From: Flavobacteriaceae bacterium
Lineage (GTDB): Bacteria > Bacteroidota > Bacteroidia > Flavobacteriales > Flavobacteriaceae
Assembly (NCBI GenBank): GCA_029238215.1
Contig: JAQWGN010000008.1
Coordinates: forward strand, 34,513 to 98,512
DNA length: 64,000 nt
Direction of reading: 5' to 3'
Shown here: piece by piece, positions 8,733 through 18,916 of the stretch
How positions within the stretch are numbered: the stretch's first letter is position 1
Layout: the number at the start of each line of letters is the position of its first letter
Program-made: the position numbers and the translations under genes
Notes under the pieces: model-generated
What the model was told of the DNA's origin: nothing
Databases searched by the model: none
The model's input: the letters and a program-made list of their open reading frames with translations, nothing else

Positions 8733-10160
8733 ATGAGAAATACTCTTTTCTTTTTATGCTTTTCATCGCTGTTTAGTACTTATGGTCAGCACATAACTGT
8801 TTTGGACAGCCTAACACAAGCTCCAATACCATTTGTTCATGTATTCGACGGTACAAAAGGCGTTATTGCTAGTGCAAATGGAGCATTTTTTTGGAAAGAA
8901 GGTACGCAAACCGATACCTTGTCCTTATCCTGTATGGGCTATACCACAAAAACAATTGCTGTTTTACAACTTAAAGACAGTATATACCTACTCCCAAAAA
9001 CAGTAGCATTAACAGAAATTGTGGTGTCAAATAAGGTGCTGAGTGGGAAAGAGATTATTGAGCGAGTAATTCAAAATACTTCTCAAAATATGGATTTTGG
9101 TCTATCTTCAAGCGAGGTATTTATCCGTACAAAGGGGAGCAACGACATCCAAAAAATGGATATTGAAATTAATAAGTCAACTGTAAAGGAATTAGATCAA
9201 TCTTTTGTGGATGAAATCTTACAGGAAGTTCCTAAAAAAGAGCATTGGTCGTCTTTTTCTAGAAGCAACTGGTTACGAGACAATAGTGGCCTAAAACTCC
9301 ATAAACTAAAAGTGACACAGGCAGCAACCTTACTCGACTCAATCAATGAAGCGGCCTACGTTTCTATAGAAGAAACCATGTCAAGCATCCTTAAAAAAAG
9401 AGTGAAAAAAGACTCCTATTTTAAGGTAAAGTCGGGTCCACTTATTGCAACCAAGGTTGAAAATGATTTTGCCGAACCGGTAGACTCAATAGCCAATGAC
9501 AGCAATGCGCTAACACCGAAACAATATGCCAAAAGACAGCTTGGCACCCTTCAACAGTTGGCCATCACAAAACTATTTGAAGAAAAATCCTGGGTATTGC
9601 CTTTTTTGGTTAAGCTCCGAAAATACAGTTTTGTTAACGAAGGGGTTGTCTATGATTTAGGAACGCCAACCTTTAAGGTGCGATTTACTTCAACCAATAA
9701 AAAAGATTACAGCGGATACCTCCTAGTTGATGTTGAAGACTTTGGGGTTCGCAAAATATCCTACCAAAGCAACGAACATGAAAAAAGGATTAAATTATTT
9801 GGCTTGTTCTATAAGGGAAAGCTAACCAATAGAACTTATCTGTTTGTCAAAAATCAATTGGGAAAATACACTTTATATTATCTTGGAAATGAATATCAAA
9901 CCCAAACTGGAATGACAAGACCGTTTAAAATTATTGAAAAAAATAAAATAGTAAAGGGAAGAAATCGACAAAACGTACTGTCCATGGATGTAAATGTAAG
10001 CATGAAAAATATTGAAAAACAAAACATCTATTTTAACTCATTCACTTCTATCTCTAAAGAAGAATTTGATGCCTTTACATTTGAGCATACCGTAACACCT
10101 ATTGATTTCTTCTCTATAGAAGCCGTTCGTGAATCTATGCCTAGCTTTCCTGTAGAATAG
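8733..10160 (+). CDS. carboxypeptidase-like regulatory-domain protein, probably surface or periplasmic
   Basis: The start is set at MRNTLFFLCFSSLFSTYG, a good signal peptide ending before QHITVLDSLTQAPIP. The first 90 residues after it form a CarboxypepD_reg-like beta domain (DSLTQAPIPFVHVFDGTKG ... DTLSLSCMGYTTKTI), as seen at the N-terminus of many Bacteroidota outer-membrane proteins. The rest, about 370 residues, has no motif I recognise with certainty. It stands alone between the tsf terminator and pyrH. The substrate or partner is unknown. Confidence 0.75.
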   Translation: MRNTLFFLCFSSLFSTYGQHITVLDSLTQAPIPFVHVFDGTKGVIASANGAFFWKEGTQTDTLSLSCMGYTTKTIAVLQLKDSIYLLPKTVALTEIVVSNKVLSGKEIIERVIQNTSQNMDFGLSSSEVFIRTKGSNDIQKMDIEINKSTVKELDQSFVDEILQEVPKKEHWSSFSRSNWLRDNSGLKLHKLKVTQAATLLDSINEAAYVSIEETMSSILKKRVKKDSYFKVKSGPLIATKVENDFAEPVDSIANDSNALTPKQYAKRQLGTLQQLAITKLFEEKSWVLPFLVKLRKYSFVNEGVVYDLGTPTFKVRFTSTNKKDYSGYLLVDVEDFGVRKISYQSNEHEKRIKLFGLFYKGKLTNRTYLFVKNQLGKYTLYYLGNEYQTQTGMTRPFKIIEKNKIVKGRNRQNVLSMDVNVSMKNIEKQNIYFNSFTSISKEEFDAFTFEHTVTPIDFFSIEAVRESMPSFPVE

Positions 10161-10245
10161 GTATTGCCAAAATCGTGAAAATACTCGTTCGTATCTACTT
10201 CTGTTAATGCAAATTATCTTTCATTACGTATCCCAACGAACTTGT

Positions 10246-10253
10246 TATATTTG
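10246..10253 (+). promoter_or_regulatory. -7 box upstream of pyrH
   Basis: TATATTTG matches TAnnTTTG and lies 14 bases before the pyrH ATG, implying a very short leader. No good -33 TTTG is present at the expected distance. Confidence 0.5.
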
Positions 10254-10267
10254 CATAAACTCATTCC

Positions 10268-10975
10268 ATGCAATACAAACGAATTCTTTTAAAATTAAGT
10301 GGTGAAGCCCTAATGGGTGATCGCAACCACGGCATAGACCCAAAACGTTTGTCTGAATATGCACAAGACATTAAAGGAATTGTAGGTATGGGTGTTGAAG
10401 TAGCTATTGTTATTGGAGGAGGTAATATTTTCCGTGGTGTTGCTGCTGCAAGCAACGGCATGGATCGTGTACAAGGCGATTATATGGGCATGCTTGCTAC
10501 TTGCATCAACGGGATGGCTTTGCAAAGTGCTTTAGAAGATGCCGATGTTCCTACCAGACTACAAACGGCACTTAAAATTGAAGCGATTGCCGAGCCTTAT
10601 ATTAAACGTCGTGCCGTTCGTCATTTAGAAAAAGGGCGTGTTGTAATCTTTGGTGCAGGTACTGGTAATCCATTTTTCACCACTGATTCCGCAGCCGTAC
10701 TACGAGCTATAGAAGTAGGCGCTGACGTAATTCTGAAAGGGACTCGTGTTGATGGTATTTACACTGCTGACCCTGAAAAAGATAAATCGGCTGAAAAATT
10801 TGAAAACATCTCTTTTAAAGATGTGTTAAGTAAAGGATTAAAAGTTATGGACATGACAGCCTTTACGCTAAGTCAAGAAAACGAACTGCCTATTATTGTA
10901 TTTGATATGAATAAGCCTGGCAACCTAAAAAAAGCTGTAATGGGAGAACCCATTGGAACGCTTGTAAACCTATAA
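10268..10975 (+). CDS. pyrH: UMP kinase
   Basis: The 235-aa protein is a normal-length bacterial UMP kinase of the amino-acid-kinase fold: [14 protein letters not shown] for phosphate binding, [11 protein letters not shown], and the [15 protein letters not shown] segment. It phosphorylates UMP to UDP in pyrimidine synthesis. frr follows after three bases, the conserved pyrH-frr pair. Confidence 0.97.
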   Translation: MQYKRILLKLSGEALMGDRNHGIDPKRLSEYAQDIKGIVGMGVEVAIVIGGGNIFRGVAAASNGMDRVQGDYMGMLATCINGMALQSALEDADVPTRLQTALKIEAIAEPYIKRRAVRHLEKGRVVIFGAGTGNPFFTTDSAAVLRAIEVGADVILKGTRVDGIYTADPEKDKSAEKFENISFKDVLSKGLKVMDMTAFTLSQENELPIIVFDMNKPGNLKKAVMGEPIGTLVNL

Positions 10976-10978
10976 CTT

Positions 10979-11533
10979 ATGGAAGAAGAATTATCCTTTG
11001 TACTTGAAACCATAGAAGAGGCCATGAACAAGGCCCTTGAACATTTAGACAAATCATTTATCAATATTCGTGCAGGCAAGGCTAATCCTGTAATGCTCTC
11101 TACGGTAAAAGTGGATTATTATGGAACCCTAACTTCTTTAAGTCAGGTTGCTAATATAAATACTCCCGATGCGCAAACCCTTTCAGTGCAGCCTTGGGAA
11201 AAAAGTCTTATCCCTGAAATTGAAAAGGCCATAATGGTGGCCAACTTGGGCTTTAATCCCATGAACAACGGGGAATCGGTTATCATTAGTATACCTCCGC
11301 TTACTGAAGAACGCAGACGCGAGCTTGTAAAACTAGCCAAGGCCGAGGCCGAACATGCCAAGGTTGGTATTCGCAACGCTAGAAAAGAAGGAAATACAGA
11401 ATTAAAAAAATTGGAGCTTTCGGAAGACGAACTTAAAAATGCTGAGGTTGATGTGCAAGAAACGACCAATCGTTTTATTTCCTCAATTGACGAGAACTAT
11501 CAAGTGAAAGAAAAAGAAATCATGACCGTATAA
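10979..11533 (+). CDS. frr: ribosome recycling factor
   Basis: The 184-aa protein has the RRF signature around INIRAGKANPVML, the helical-bundle stretch PPLTEERRRELVKLAK and a VGIRNARKEG segment. With EF-G it splits post-termination ribosomes. The length is standard and it is cotranscribed with pyrH. Confidence 0.97.
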   Translation: MEEELSFVLETIEEAMNKALEHLDKSFINIRAGKANPVMLSTVKVDYYGTLTSLSQVANINTPDAQTLSVQPWEKSLIPEIEKAIMVANLGFNPMNNGESVIISIPPLTEERRRELVKLAKAEAEHAKVGIRNARKEGNTELKKLELSEDELKNAEVDVQETTNRFISSIDENYQVKEKEIMTV

Positions 11534-11554
11534 AGGTTGTGAATAACCATTGCT

Positions 11555-13939
11555 ATGATTAAATGGATCAATACACGCTTCTGGGGAAGCGTGGCACGGA
11601 TTATCCTCAGGAATCGTATTGTCCTTTTGTTGACCATTGTGGCAACAACCCTTTTCCTCTCTACTCAGTGGAGCAACATTCGATTTAGCTTTACTGAAGC
11701 AAACCTACTGCCCGACAATCATCCCTTTAATACCTTTTATGAGCAATTCTTAGAGCAGTTTGGCGAAGAAGGAAATATGGTAGTCATCGGGGTTGAGGAC
11801 CAACAGTTCTTCGTTCCTGAAAAATTAGCAGCTTGGCAACGGCTAAGCGATAGCCTTGCAGCATCTCCAAGCATAGATAATGTTGTAGGAATTAGTAGCC
11901 TTACACAGCTGAAGCGGAATGTCAAAAAACGCATTTTTGAAGTGGCGCCTATTCCATTTCAAAATCCAAAGAACCAAGAAGAAGCGAGAGCGCTTAAACA
12001 ATGGCTCTACGAACAACAACCGCTCTATAACGACCTGTTGTTCAACAAAGAAACAGGAGTAATTCAAACTGGGGTTTACTTACGCCCTGAGGTAGTAAAT
12101 AGTGGTGAGCGACAGGCTTTTATAGATCAGGTACTGTTGCCTCAAATAACAGCATTTGAAAAAGAAACAGGTTTGGAGGTGCGTGTATCGGGGATGCCAT
12201 ACATACGCACTATCAATGCCAAAATGATTATTGAAGAGATTGGGTTATTTGTTCTAATGGCAACTCTTGTAACCACACTTATTTTCTTTTTCTTTTTCAG
12301 GTCCTATAGGGCTACGTTTATTTCCATGTCCATTGTAGTAATAGGTGTCATGTGGGCTTTTGGAATCATTGGGTTATTAGGCTTTGAGATAACGGTGCTT
12401 ACAGCGTTAATTCCGCCCATAATAATTGTCATTGGTGTACCAAATTGCATTTTTCTCATCAATAAATACCAAAATGAAATAAAGAAACACGGTAACCAAG
12501 CTCGATCGCTACAGCGTGTGATTTCAAAAATTGGAAATGCTACATTAATGACCAACATGACTACCGCTAGTGGTTTTGCAACATTTATGTTAACCAATAG
12601 TACGTTGATGCGTGAATTTGGATTGGTTGCCTCTATTAATATCATGATGCTTTTTCTGCTTTCATTATTGATGATCCCCATTATTTACAGCTATATGTCT
12701 ATTCCAAAAGATAAGCACCTTGAACACCTTAGCCGTAAATGGATGTCTGGATTTGTTGATTGGATGGAGCGTATTGTTCGAAAACGGCGCGTTTCGATTT
12801 ACTTCATCGCTGTGGGTATCCTAATGCTAAGTATTGTAGGCATGTATCAAATTCGACTGTCGGGAACCATCATAGACGACATGCCTAAAAATGCAGATTT
12901 TTATAAAGATATCCGGTTTTTTGAAACCCATTTTAAAGGGGTAATGCCTATTGAAATTATGGTAGATACTAAGCGAAAAAATGGTGCTACACGCCTTAGT
13001 ACGCTCAATCGTATGAATCGTTTTGAAAATGACTTACGTGAAATCCCAGAACTTTCAAATCCTGTTTCAGCAGTAGCAGTAGCCAAATACCTCAAGCAAT
13101 CTTTTTACAATGGAAACCCAAAATATTTCCAGCTCCCTACCAATCAAGAAAACAACTTTATCCGTTCGCATGCAAAAAACTTGGGAGGTGAAGCCAATTT
13201 CCTAACCCGTTTGGTAGATTCAACAGGGCAGTTTGCTCGGATTACTGTAATGCTTCAAGATGTTACAACTGAGCGTATGGAAGCTATAGAAAAAGAACTA
13301 GAAACTAGTATTGATAAATACTTTCCAGCACAACAGTTTGAGGTTTCCATAACCGGAAAAGCCTTGGGATATTTAAAGGGCACACGCTTCTTGGTTCGTA
13401 ATTTAGTGGTTTCGCTCAGCTTAGCAATTTTGCTTATCGCCCTATTTATGGCTTATATGTTCCGTTCTTTTAGGATGATTCTTATCTCATTACTTCCTAA
13501 TGTAATTCCGTTAATTCTTACAGCAGGAATGATGGGCTTTCTGGGTATTGCTATCAAGCCTTCCACAATTTTGGTGTTCAGCGTGGCGTTTGGAATTTCA
13601 GTAGATGATACCATTCACTATCTAGTCAAATACCGACAAGAGTTACAAGCAACACGATGGAATATTAAAAAGTCCGTATACGTTGCACTACGTGAAACAG
13701 GTGTAAGCATGTTCTACACATCGATTGTGCTATTTTTTGGATTCTCTGTGTTTATGATTTCAAGTTATGGCGGGACTGTTGCCTTAGGAGGTTTGGTCTC
13801 TGCAACCTTGCTTTTTGCCATGCTAGCTAATTTGATTTTACTTCCTTCTTTATTACTTTCTTTAGAGAGTAAAATTGCAAACGAGCGAACCTTAAAAGAA
13901 CCCAAATTCAATATTTTACCTGATAACGAAGCAGAATAA
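11555..13939 (+). CDS. RND/MMPL-family membrane transporter
   Basis: The 794-aa protein has the duplicated RND layout: one N-terminal membrane helix, a large periplasmic loop, a bundle of helices including FEITVLTALIPPIIIVIGVP, then a second helix, loop and bundle with VFSVAFGISVDDTIHYLVKY. The paired acidic residues in GISVDDTIHY sit where proton-relay residues lie in MMPL/HpnN-type exporters. Such proteins export lipids or hydrophobic compounds; the cargo here cannot be told. It starts 21 bases after frr. Confidence 0.87.
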   Translation: MIKWINTRFWGSVARIILRNRIVLLLTIVATTLFLSTQWSNIRFSFTEANLLPDNHPFNTFYEQFLEQFGEEGNMVVIGVEDQQFFVPEKLAAWQRLSDSLAASPSIDNVVGISSLTQLKRNVKKRIFEVAPIPFQNPKNQEEARALKQWLYEQQPLYNDLLFNKETGVIQTGVYLRPEVVNSGERQAFIDQVLLPQITAFEKETGLEVRVSGMPYIRTINAKMIIEEIGLFVLMATLVTTLIFFFFFRSYRATFISMSIVVIGVMWAFGIIGLLGFEITVLTALIPPIIIVIGVPNCIFLINKYQNEIKKHGNQARSLQRVISKIGNATLMTNMTTASGFATFMLTNSTLMREFGLVASINIMMLFLLSLLMIPIIYSYMSIPKDKHLEHLSRKWMSGFVDWMERIVRKRRVSIYFIAVGILMLSIVGMYQIRLSGTIIDDMPKNADFYKDIRFFETHFKGVMPIEIMVDTKRKNGATRLSTLNRMNRFENDLREIPELSNPVSAVAVAKYLKQSFYNGNPKYFQLPTNQENNFIRSHAKNLGGEANFLTRLVDSTGQFARITVMLQDVTTERMEAIEKELETSIDKYFPAQQFEVSITGKALGYLKGTRFLVRNLVVSLSLAILLIALFMAYMFRSFRMILISLLPNVIPLILTAGMMGFLGIAIKPSTILVFSVAFGISVDDTIHYLVKYRQELQATRWNIKKSVYVALRETGVSMFYTSIVLFFGFSVFMISSYGGTVALGGLVSATLLFAMLANLILLPSLLLSLESKIANERTLKEPKFNILPDNEAE

Positions 13940-13945
13940 TTGCGT

Positions 13946-13953
13946 TATATTTG
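13946..13953 (+). promoter_or_regulatory. -7 box upstream of asnS
   Basis: TATATTTG fits the Bacteroidota -7 consensus and lies 20 bases before the asnS start. It directly follows the stop of the transporter gene. Confidence 0.5.
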
Positions 13954-13973
13954 CCCCTGAAATGTAAGAATTT

Positions 13974-15374
13974 ATGGACATAAGGCAGCTTTTTTTAGGA
14001 GAACATGTCAACCAAACAGTAACCGTACGAGGATGGGTACGTACCTTTCGTGCAAATCGCTTTATTGCGCTTAATGACGGTTCTTGTTTAGGCAATTTGC
14101 AATGTGTGGTAGACTTTGAACAAACTCCAGAAGAGATTCTTACAGAAATCAATACTGGTGCTGCGCTAGAAATTCAGGGAACTCTTGTAGAAAGCCAAGG
14201 AAAAGGTCAAAAGTTTGAAGTTCAAGCGGATTCGATAAAGGTACTTGGTACTTCAGACCCAGATTTATATCCCATTCAACCAAAAAAACACTCCCTTGAG
14301 TTCCTGCGTGAAAAAGCACACCTTCGCATTCGCACAAATACTTTTGCAGCAGTCATGCGAGTGCGTGCTGCCCTTTCATTTGCTGTACACCAATACTTTA
14401 CTCAAAATGGATTTTACCAAGCACATACTCCTATCATAACTGGAAGTGATGCAGAAGGTGCCGGAGAAATGTTTCGTGTAACAACAAAAGACCCAAACCA
14501 ACCCTCAAATGAACCCGATTTTTTTGGTAAGGAAACTAATCTAACGGTTTCTGGTCAACTTGAAGCCGAAACCTACGCGATGGCTCTTGGAAAAGTATAT
14601 ACCTTTGGGCCAACGTTTAGAGCCGAAAATTCAAATACTTCGCGCCACTTAGCCGAATTTTGGATGATAGAACCCGAGGTTGCCTTTAACGATCTTGACG
14701 ACAATATGGACCTTGCCGAAGACTTTATAAAAGAAGTGTTGGCCTATGTTCTCAAAAACTGTAAAGAAGATTTAACTTTCTTAGATCAGCGCTTTGCCCA
14801 AGAAGAAGCCAAGAAACCACAACTAGAACGTAGTCCAATGGGGCTTTTAGAACGACTTCAGTTTGTGACTAAAAATGAGTTTAAACGTATTTCCTATACC
14901 GAGGCTATTGATATTTTACGAAACTCTAAACCCAATAAAAAGAAGAAATTTAAATACCCTATCGAGCATTGGGGAGCTGACTTGCAAAGCGAACACGAGC
15001 GCTATTTGGTGGAAAAACATTTCTCATGTCCAGTTATTTTATTTGATTACCCGGCTGAAATTAAGGCATTTTATATGCGAATGAATGAAGATGGTAAAAC
15101 CGTTCGTGCCATGGACGTCTTGTTCCCTGGCGTGGGAGAGATGGTTGGTGGCGCTCAACGTGAAGAACGTCTAGATAAATTGGTAGAGCGTATGCGCGCG
15201 ATGGATGTAGATGAAAAAGAGTTGTGGTGGTATATAGATCTTCGACGATTTGGCACGGCTGTTCACTCTGGCTTTGGTCTTGGTTTTGAGCGGCTTGTGC
15301 TTTATACAACTGGGATGAGTAATATTCGAGATGTAATTCCTTACCCACGAACTCCGTTAAGTGCCGATTTTTAA
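13974..15374 (+). CDS. asnS: asparaginyl-tRNA synthetase
   Basis: The 466-aa protein has an OB-fold anticodon-binding domain ([20 protein letters not shown]) and a class II catalytic core with motif 2 [21 protein letters not shown] and motif 3 [16 protein letters not shown]. The flexible segment [14 protein letters not shown] is typical of AsnS rather than AspS. It charges tRNA-Asn directly. Length is normal. Confidence 0.97.
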   Translation: MDIRQLFLGEHVNQTVTVRGWVRTFRANRFIALNDGSCLGNLQCVVDFEQTPEEILTEINTGAALEIQGTLVESQGKGQKFEVQADSIKVLGTSDPDLYPIQPKKHSLEFLREKAHLRIRTNTFAAVMRVRAALSFAVHQYFTQNGFYQAHTPIITGSDAEGAGEMFRVTTKDPNQPSNEPDFFGKETNLTVSGQLEAETYAMALGKVYTFGPTFRAENSNTSRHLAEFWMIEPEVAFNDLDDNMDLAEDFIKEVLAYVLKNCKEDLTFLDQRFAQEEAKKPQLERSPMGLLERLQFVTKNEFKRISYTEAIDILRNSKPNKKKKFKYPIEHWGADLQSEHERYLVEKHFSCPVILFDYPAEIKAFYMRMNEDGKTVRAMDVLFPGVGEMVGGAQREERLDKLVERMRAMDVDEKELWWYIDLRRFGTAVHSGFGLGFERLVLYTTGMSNIRDVIPYPRTPLSADF

Positions 15375-15423
15375 GATACTTTGGCTCGAGTTTTTGTACT
15401 TTTATAGCACCCAATCCTAACAA

Positions 15424-16869
15424 ATGCTCAAACAACACCTTCAATTCAAGCTTTCTCAAAAGCTCTCACCGCAGCAGATTCAGTTAATGAAACTGATTCA
15501 ATTGCCTATACAATCCTTTGAGCAGCAAATACTTCGCGAGATTGAAGAAAACCCTGCACTTGATTCAGGAAAAGAAAATGAGACTAGCGAGGAGGAGTAT
15601 GGAACAACTGATGATGATAGAGAAATCATTGAGGCTGAAGACATTGATATTGATGCGTATTTAAGTGATGATGAAATTCCTGAATACCGCCTTCGTGCAC
15701 AAAATTACAGTACAGACGATGAAGAAAAACACGTGCCATATGCCGCTGGTATAAGTTTTCATCAACAGTTAATGGGGCAGTTAGACACCTTTACTTTTAC
15801 GGACGAAGAGTATCGTATTGCAGCCTTTTTAGTGGGAAGCATAGATAGTAGCGGGTACATTAGAAGAGAACTCATTGACATTGTTGACGACTTAGCTTTT
15901 ACCGAAAATATTTATACGGATGAAAAAAAAATACGCCACGTATTAGACGCTGTACAACAACTAGATCCTGCCGGCGTTGCAGCACTCGACCTACAAGACT
16001 GTCTGCTTATTCAGTTAAAACGAAAAGCAAAATCTCCAGAAATTAATAATGCTATTGATCTCATTGAAAATTTATTTGGGGCTTTTACAAAAAAGCATTT
16101 TAGTAAGATTAAAGCAAAACTCAAAATTGATGATCAGGCGTTAAAAGATTGCATGCGCGAAATTGAGAAGCTTAATCCCAAACCTGGAGCGGCCTACGGA
16201 ACCAACACCAAAATGAATGCTCAAATAGTTCCTGATTTTAGCATTCAGCTTATAGAGGGCCAACTTCAACTAATGTTAAACGGCCGAAATGCGCCCGAGC
16301 TTCATGTGTCGGGAGAATATAAAAACATGCTATCTGGATATAAAGAAGCCAAGAATAAAAACAAAGAACAACAAAAAGCAGTACAGTTTATTAAGCAAAA
16401 GCTGGATGCCGCACGCTGGTTTATTGATGCTATAAAACAACGTCAACACACGCTATTTGAAACCATGAATACCATCATGACTTTTCAAGAGGAATACTTC
16501 CTTTCGGGAGACGAACAAAAGCTTAAGCCCATGATTTTAAAAGACATCGCTGATCGTATTGGCATGGATATATCTACGGTTTCTCGTGTTGCAAACAGCA
16601 AGTATGTAGACACGCCCTATGGAACCAAGTTAGTAAAGTGGTTTTTTTCTGAAGGGATTACCAACGATGCGGGTGAGGATGTCTCTACCATAGAGGTTAA
16701 AAAAGCACTAGGCGATGTGATTGATGCAGAAGATAAATCAATTCCACTGACCGACGAACAACTTATGCAGGTTATGAATAAAAAAGGATATCCCATTGCC
16801 AGGCGTACCGTAGCCAAGTACCGCGAAATGATTGGGGCACCTGTAGCGCGACTACGAAAAGAATTATAA
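15424..16869 (+). CDS. rpoN: RNA polymerase sigma-54 factor
   Basis: The 481-aa protein begins with a glutamine-rich region I (QLSPQQIQLMKLIQLPI-like), has an acidic linker, the core-binding domain (FLVGSIDSSGYIRR; LDPAGVAALDLQDCLL), an HTH near DISTVSRVANSKYVDTPYG, and ends with the RpoN box ARRTVAKYRE at about residue 459. All regions are intact, so it should recognise -24/-12 promoters with enhancer-binding activators, none of which are in this window. Its 3' end overlaps the next gene on the other strand by six bases. Confidence 0.97.
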   Translation: MLKQHLQFKLSQKLSPQQIQLMKLIQLPIQSFEQQILREIEENPALDSGKENETSEEEYGTTDDDREIIEAEDIDIDAYLSDDEIPEYRLRAQNYSTDDEEKHVPYAAGISFHQQLMGQLDTFTFTDEEYRIAAFLVGSIDSSGYIRRELIDIVDDLAFTENIYTDEKKIRHVLDAVQQLDPAGVAALDLQDCLLIQLKRKAKSPEINNAIDLIENLFGAFTKKHFSKIKAKLKIDDQALKDCMREIEKLNPKPGAAYGTNTKMNAQIVPDFSIQLIEGQLQLMLNGRNAPELHVSGEYKNMLSGYKEAKNKNKEQQKAVQFIKQKLDAARWFIDAIKQRQHTLFETMNTIMTFQEEYFLSGDEQKLKPMILKDIADRIGMDISTVSRVANSKYVDTPYGTKLVKWFFSEGITNDAGEDVSTIEVKKALGDVIDAEDKSIPLTDEQLMQVMNKKGYPIARRTVAKYREMIGAPVARLRKEL

Positions 16870-17130
16870 GGGCTTTTCTGGGCGCTCTAGCCAATTCACA
16901 AATAGATAGCCAATTCCAACAATAATGTAAAGGTATCCACTAATGGTACTTTCACCCGAAGTCAAAAATGCAATTCCTATCCCTATAAAAAATAGACTGT
17001 ATACAAGCCATAAAATTTTTCGAACCCTTTCTCTTTTGTGTTTAGGCAATTTAAAGATTCTTAAGAACAAGGTGTTTAACAACAAAACGGTAATTACAGT
17101 AAATGCTAAGAGAAGTAGGCCTTTTTCCAT
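16864..17130 (-). CDS. small three-helix membrane protein, unknown
   Basis: The 88-aa protein has three hydrophobic segments (about residues 3-22, 41-58 and 63-81) separated by a basic loop KLPKHKRERVRK. No known domain is recognised. It lies tail-to-tail with rpoN and head-on after DUF4270 in the same direction. Its short, regular membrane pattern makes it a plausible real gene. Confidence 0.7.
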   Translation of the reverse strand: MEKGLLLLAFTVITVLLLNTLFLRIFKLPKHKRERVRKILWLVYSLFFIGIGIAFLTSGESTISGYLYIIVGIGYLFVNWLERPEKPL

Positions 17131-17193
17131 ACCATAAGGAATTAAGTTTCCAATATAATTATCTATGAACTCGTTATAATATGCAGTACGTAA

Positions 17194-18909
17194 CTAATCT
17201 ATCTCGGTATAAAATAGCTCGAGTTGAAGTTTTAAGTCTGCTAGATCGGGGTCTGAAGGATTTGGCCCAACAAAAACTGCAGATTTAGGAGAAACTACAG
17301 TGCCAACGGGAATTTTATCTCCCTCAGGATCTTTAACGTTCGCCAATTGTACGGCGGTCTGGCTGGAAAAAACATTTGAAAGCGACAATTGTAAAGGCAC
17401 ATTAGTCGAATCATTAGAAATTATATTTCTCAGGTGGTCCGTGATTCGGATTTTATAATACTGTTTTTCTTCTTCTTCAACAAGATAACCTCCATATACA
17501 AGCCTACTAAGCGTAGAAGTAGCCGAAGCATCTTGAGTAAAATCAATTATAGGAGCCGCATTATCGGCATTAGATAGATACAAGCGCTGGGGTAATGAGG
17601 AGTTATAAAAATCAGTTTCTTGTTGATTAACATAAAGCGTGAGGTTGGCCTCGTTTAATAGCCAGGGCTGACCTTTAAGGGCTTCTAGTACTTCATTATC
17701 CTCAAACAAGTTTAATATGGCTACTGATCCCAAGCCTCCACTAAGTGCAATATGTTCTTGTTGTGATGTAGACACAATGTCGTTTAAGATTGCATCTGGT
17801 GGTGTAGATTGTAAAAGCGTATTGAATTTTATGGCAGCTGCAGCATTCAATAAAAACTGATTGTTTTTTGTAACTATTACCTCTGCTCCTGCATCATTTG
17901 TTTCTTTGGTTTGATAATCATACTCCACACGAACAAGCATGTTTGTAACATCTAGAAGCATTAATAACGGGGTACTGAAATTACTGGTTTCTATAGCAAT
18001 TGATCTAAAGTAATCTTGCCAATTTTCAATAGATGATAATTCCGAACTTCCTTCTTTATTGATCAATGTTTGTTGGAAAAAATCGGGATCTAAAGCTATC
18101 CGCATTCGTGGAGCTATTTTAATAGTGTCTGTAACAATAGCTACCTCATCAAAATCAAGCTGAATAGCTTGATTAAAGAGTGTTTCTTCCTTGTATGAAT
18201 TTATTTGAAAATCTGAATAATACGCTTGGGATTGCTCAAAATTCTTTTCTGGGTCTAGCTGACGAAGAAAATAATTAAGTTTAGAAACCGATACATTAAA
18301 AGTAGCTTCACGATCACCAAATAGGGAGTCTATTGCATATAATTTTGGAAGAGGGGTAGTCAAGTTATTCGTTTCATCAACATCGTCTAAAATACCATCT
18401 CCATCCGTATCCGGAATCATAGGGTTGGTCCCGTTATTTCGTTCAGTAATATCTGAAACTCCGTCGCCGTCAGAATCACTATTAACATCGTTGTCATCTA
18501 CATCAAATTCGTCTATAAGACCATCTCCATCACTATCAGTTTGGCTTGTGAAAAATGGAATTTCTAACCAAGCGTTACTAACCGTTTCAAGCTCATTAAA
18601 ATTAGATTCATTTTCTTGAACACTTGTAAGAGTACCAAATGTAGGCGAATAGCTAGTCAAGTTTAGTTGTGATACAATGGCTGCCGAGGTGTTTCCAAAT
18701 AACTTATCCTCACGCTCTCCTAACTGCAATACCGAAGCGTTATTGGTCTGAACAACATCTATCGATGCATGAGAAATTGTAACAGGATATGAAACACTTT
18801 TGGCCTTGTATAAATCTGTTGGCAAAATACTTTGACCAACTTCGTTAAACTTTTTATCACAAGATACTACAGCAAGAACTAATGCGATTTGGAGGATTTT
18901 TTTCGTCAT
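17194..18909 (-). CDS. DUF4270 family lipoprotein with calcium-binding repeats
   Basis: The start MTKKILQIALVLAVVSCDKK gives a lipoprotein signal with the lipobox cysteine at residue 17, so the protein is probably exported and lipid anchored. The family, DUF4270, is Bacteroidota-specific and usually lies next to glgA, as here. Residues about 140-190 contain repeats of the form DSDGDGLIDE, DSDGDGVSDI and DTDGDGILDD, which are thrombospondin type 3/EF-hand-like calcium sites inserted in the domain. Function is unknown. It starts seven bases after glgA, so the two are cotranscribed. Confidence 0.85.
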   Translation of the reverse strand: MTKKILQIALVLAVVSCDKKFNEVGQSILPTDLYKAKSVSYPVTISHASIDVVQTNNASVLQLGEREDKLFGNTSAAIVSQLNLTSYSPTFGTLTSVQENESNFNELETVSNAWLEIPFFTSQTDSDGDGLIDEFDVDDNDVNSDSDGDGVSDITERNNGTNPMIPDTDGDGILDDVDETNNLTTPLPKLYAIDSLFGDREATFNVSVSKLNYFLRQLDPEKNFEQSQAYYSDFQINSYKEETLFNQAIQLDFDEVAIVTDTIKIAPRMRIALDPDFFQQTLINKEGSSELSSIENWQDYFRSIAIETSNFSTPLLMLLDVTNMLVRVEYDYQTKETNDAGAEVIVTKNNQFLLNAAAAIKFNTLLQSTPPDAILNDIVSTSQQEHIALSGGLGSVAILNLFEDNEVLEALKGQPWLLNEANLTLYVNQQETDFYNSSLPQRLYLSNADNAAPIIDFTQDASATSTLSRLVYGGYLVEEEEKQYYKIRITDHLRNIISNDSTNVPLQLSLSNVFSSQTAVQLANVKDPEGDKIPVGTVVSPKSAVFVGPNPSDPDLADLKLQLELFYTEID

Positions 18910-18916
18910 GGAAAGA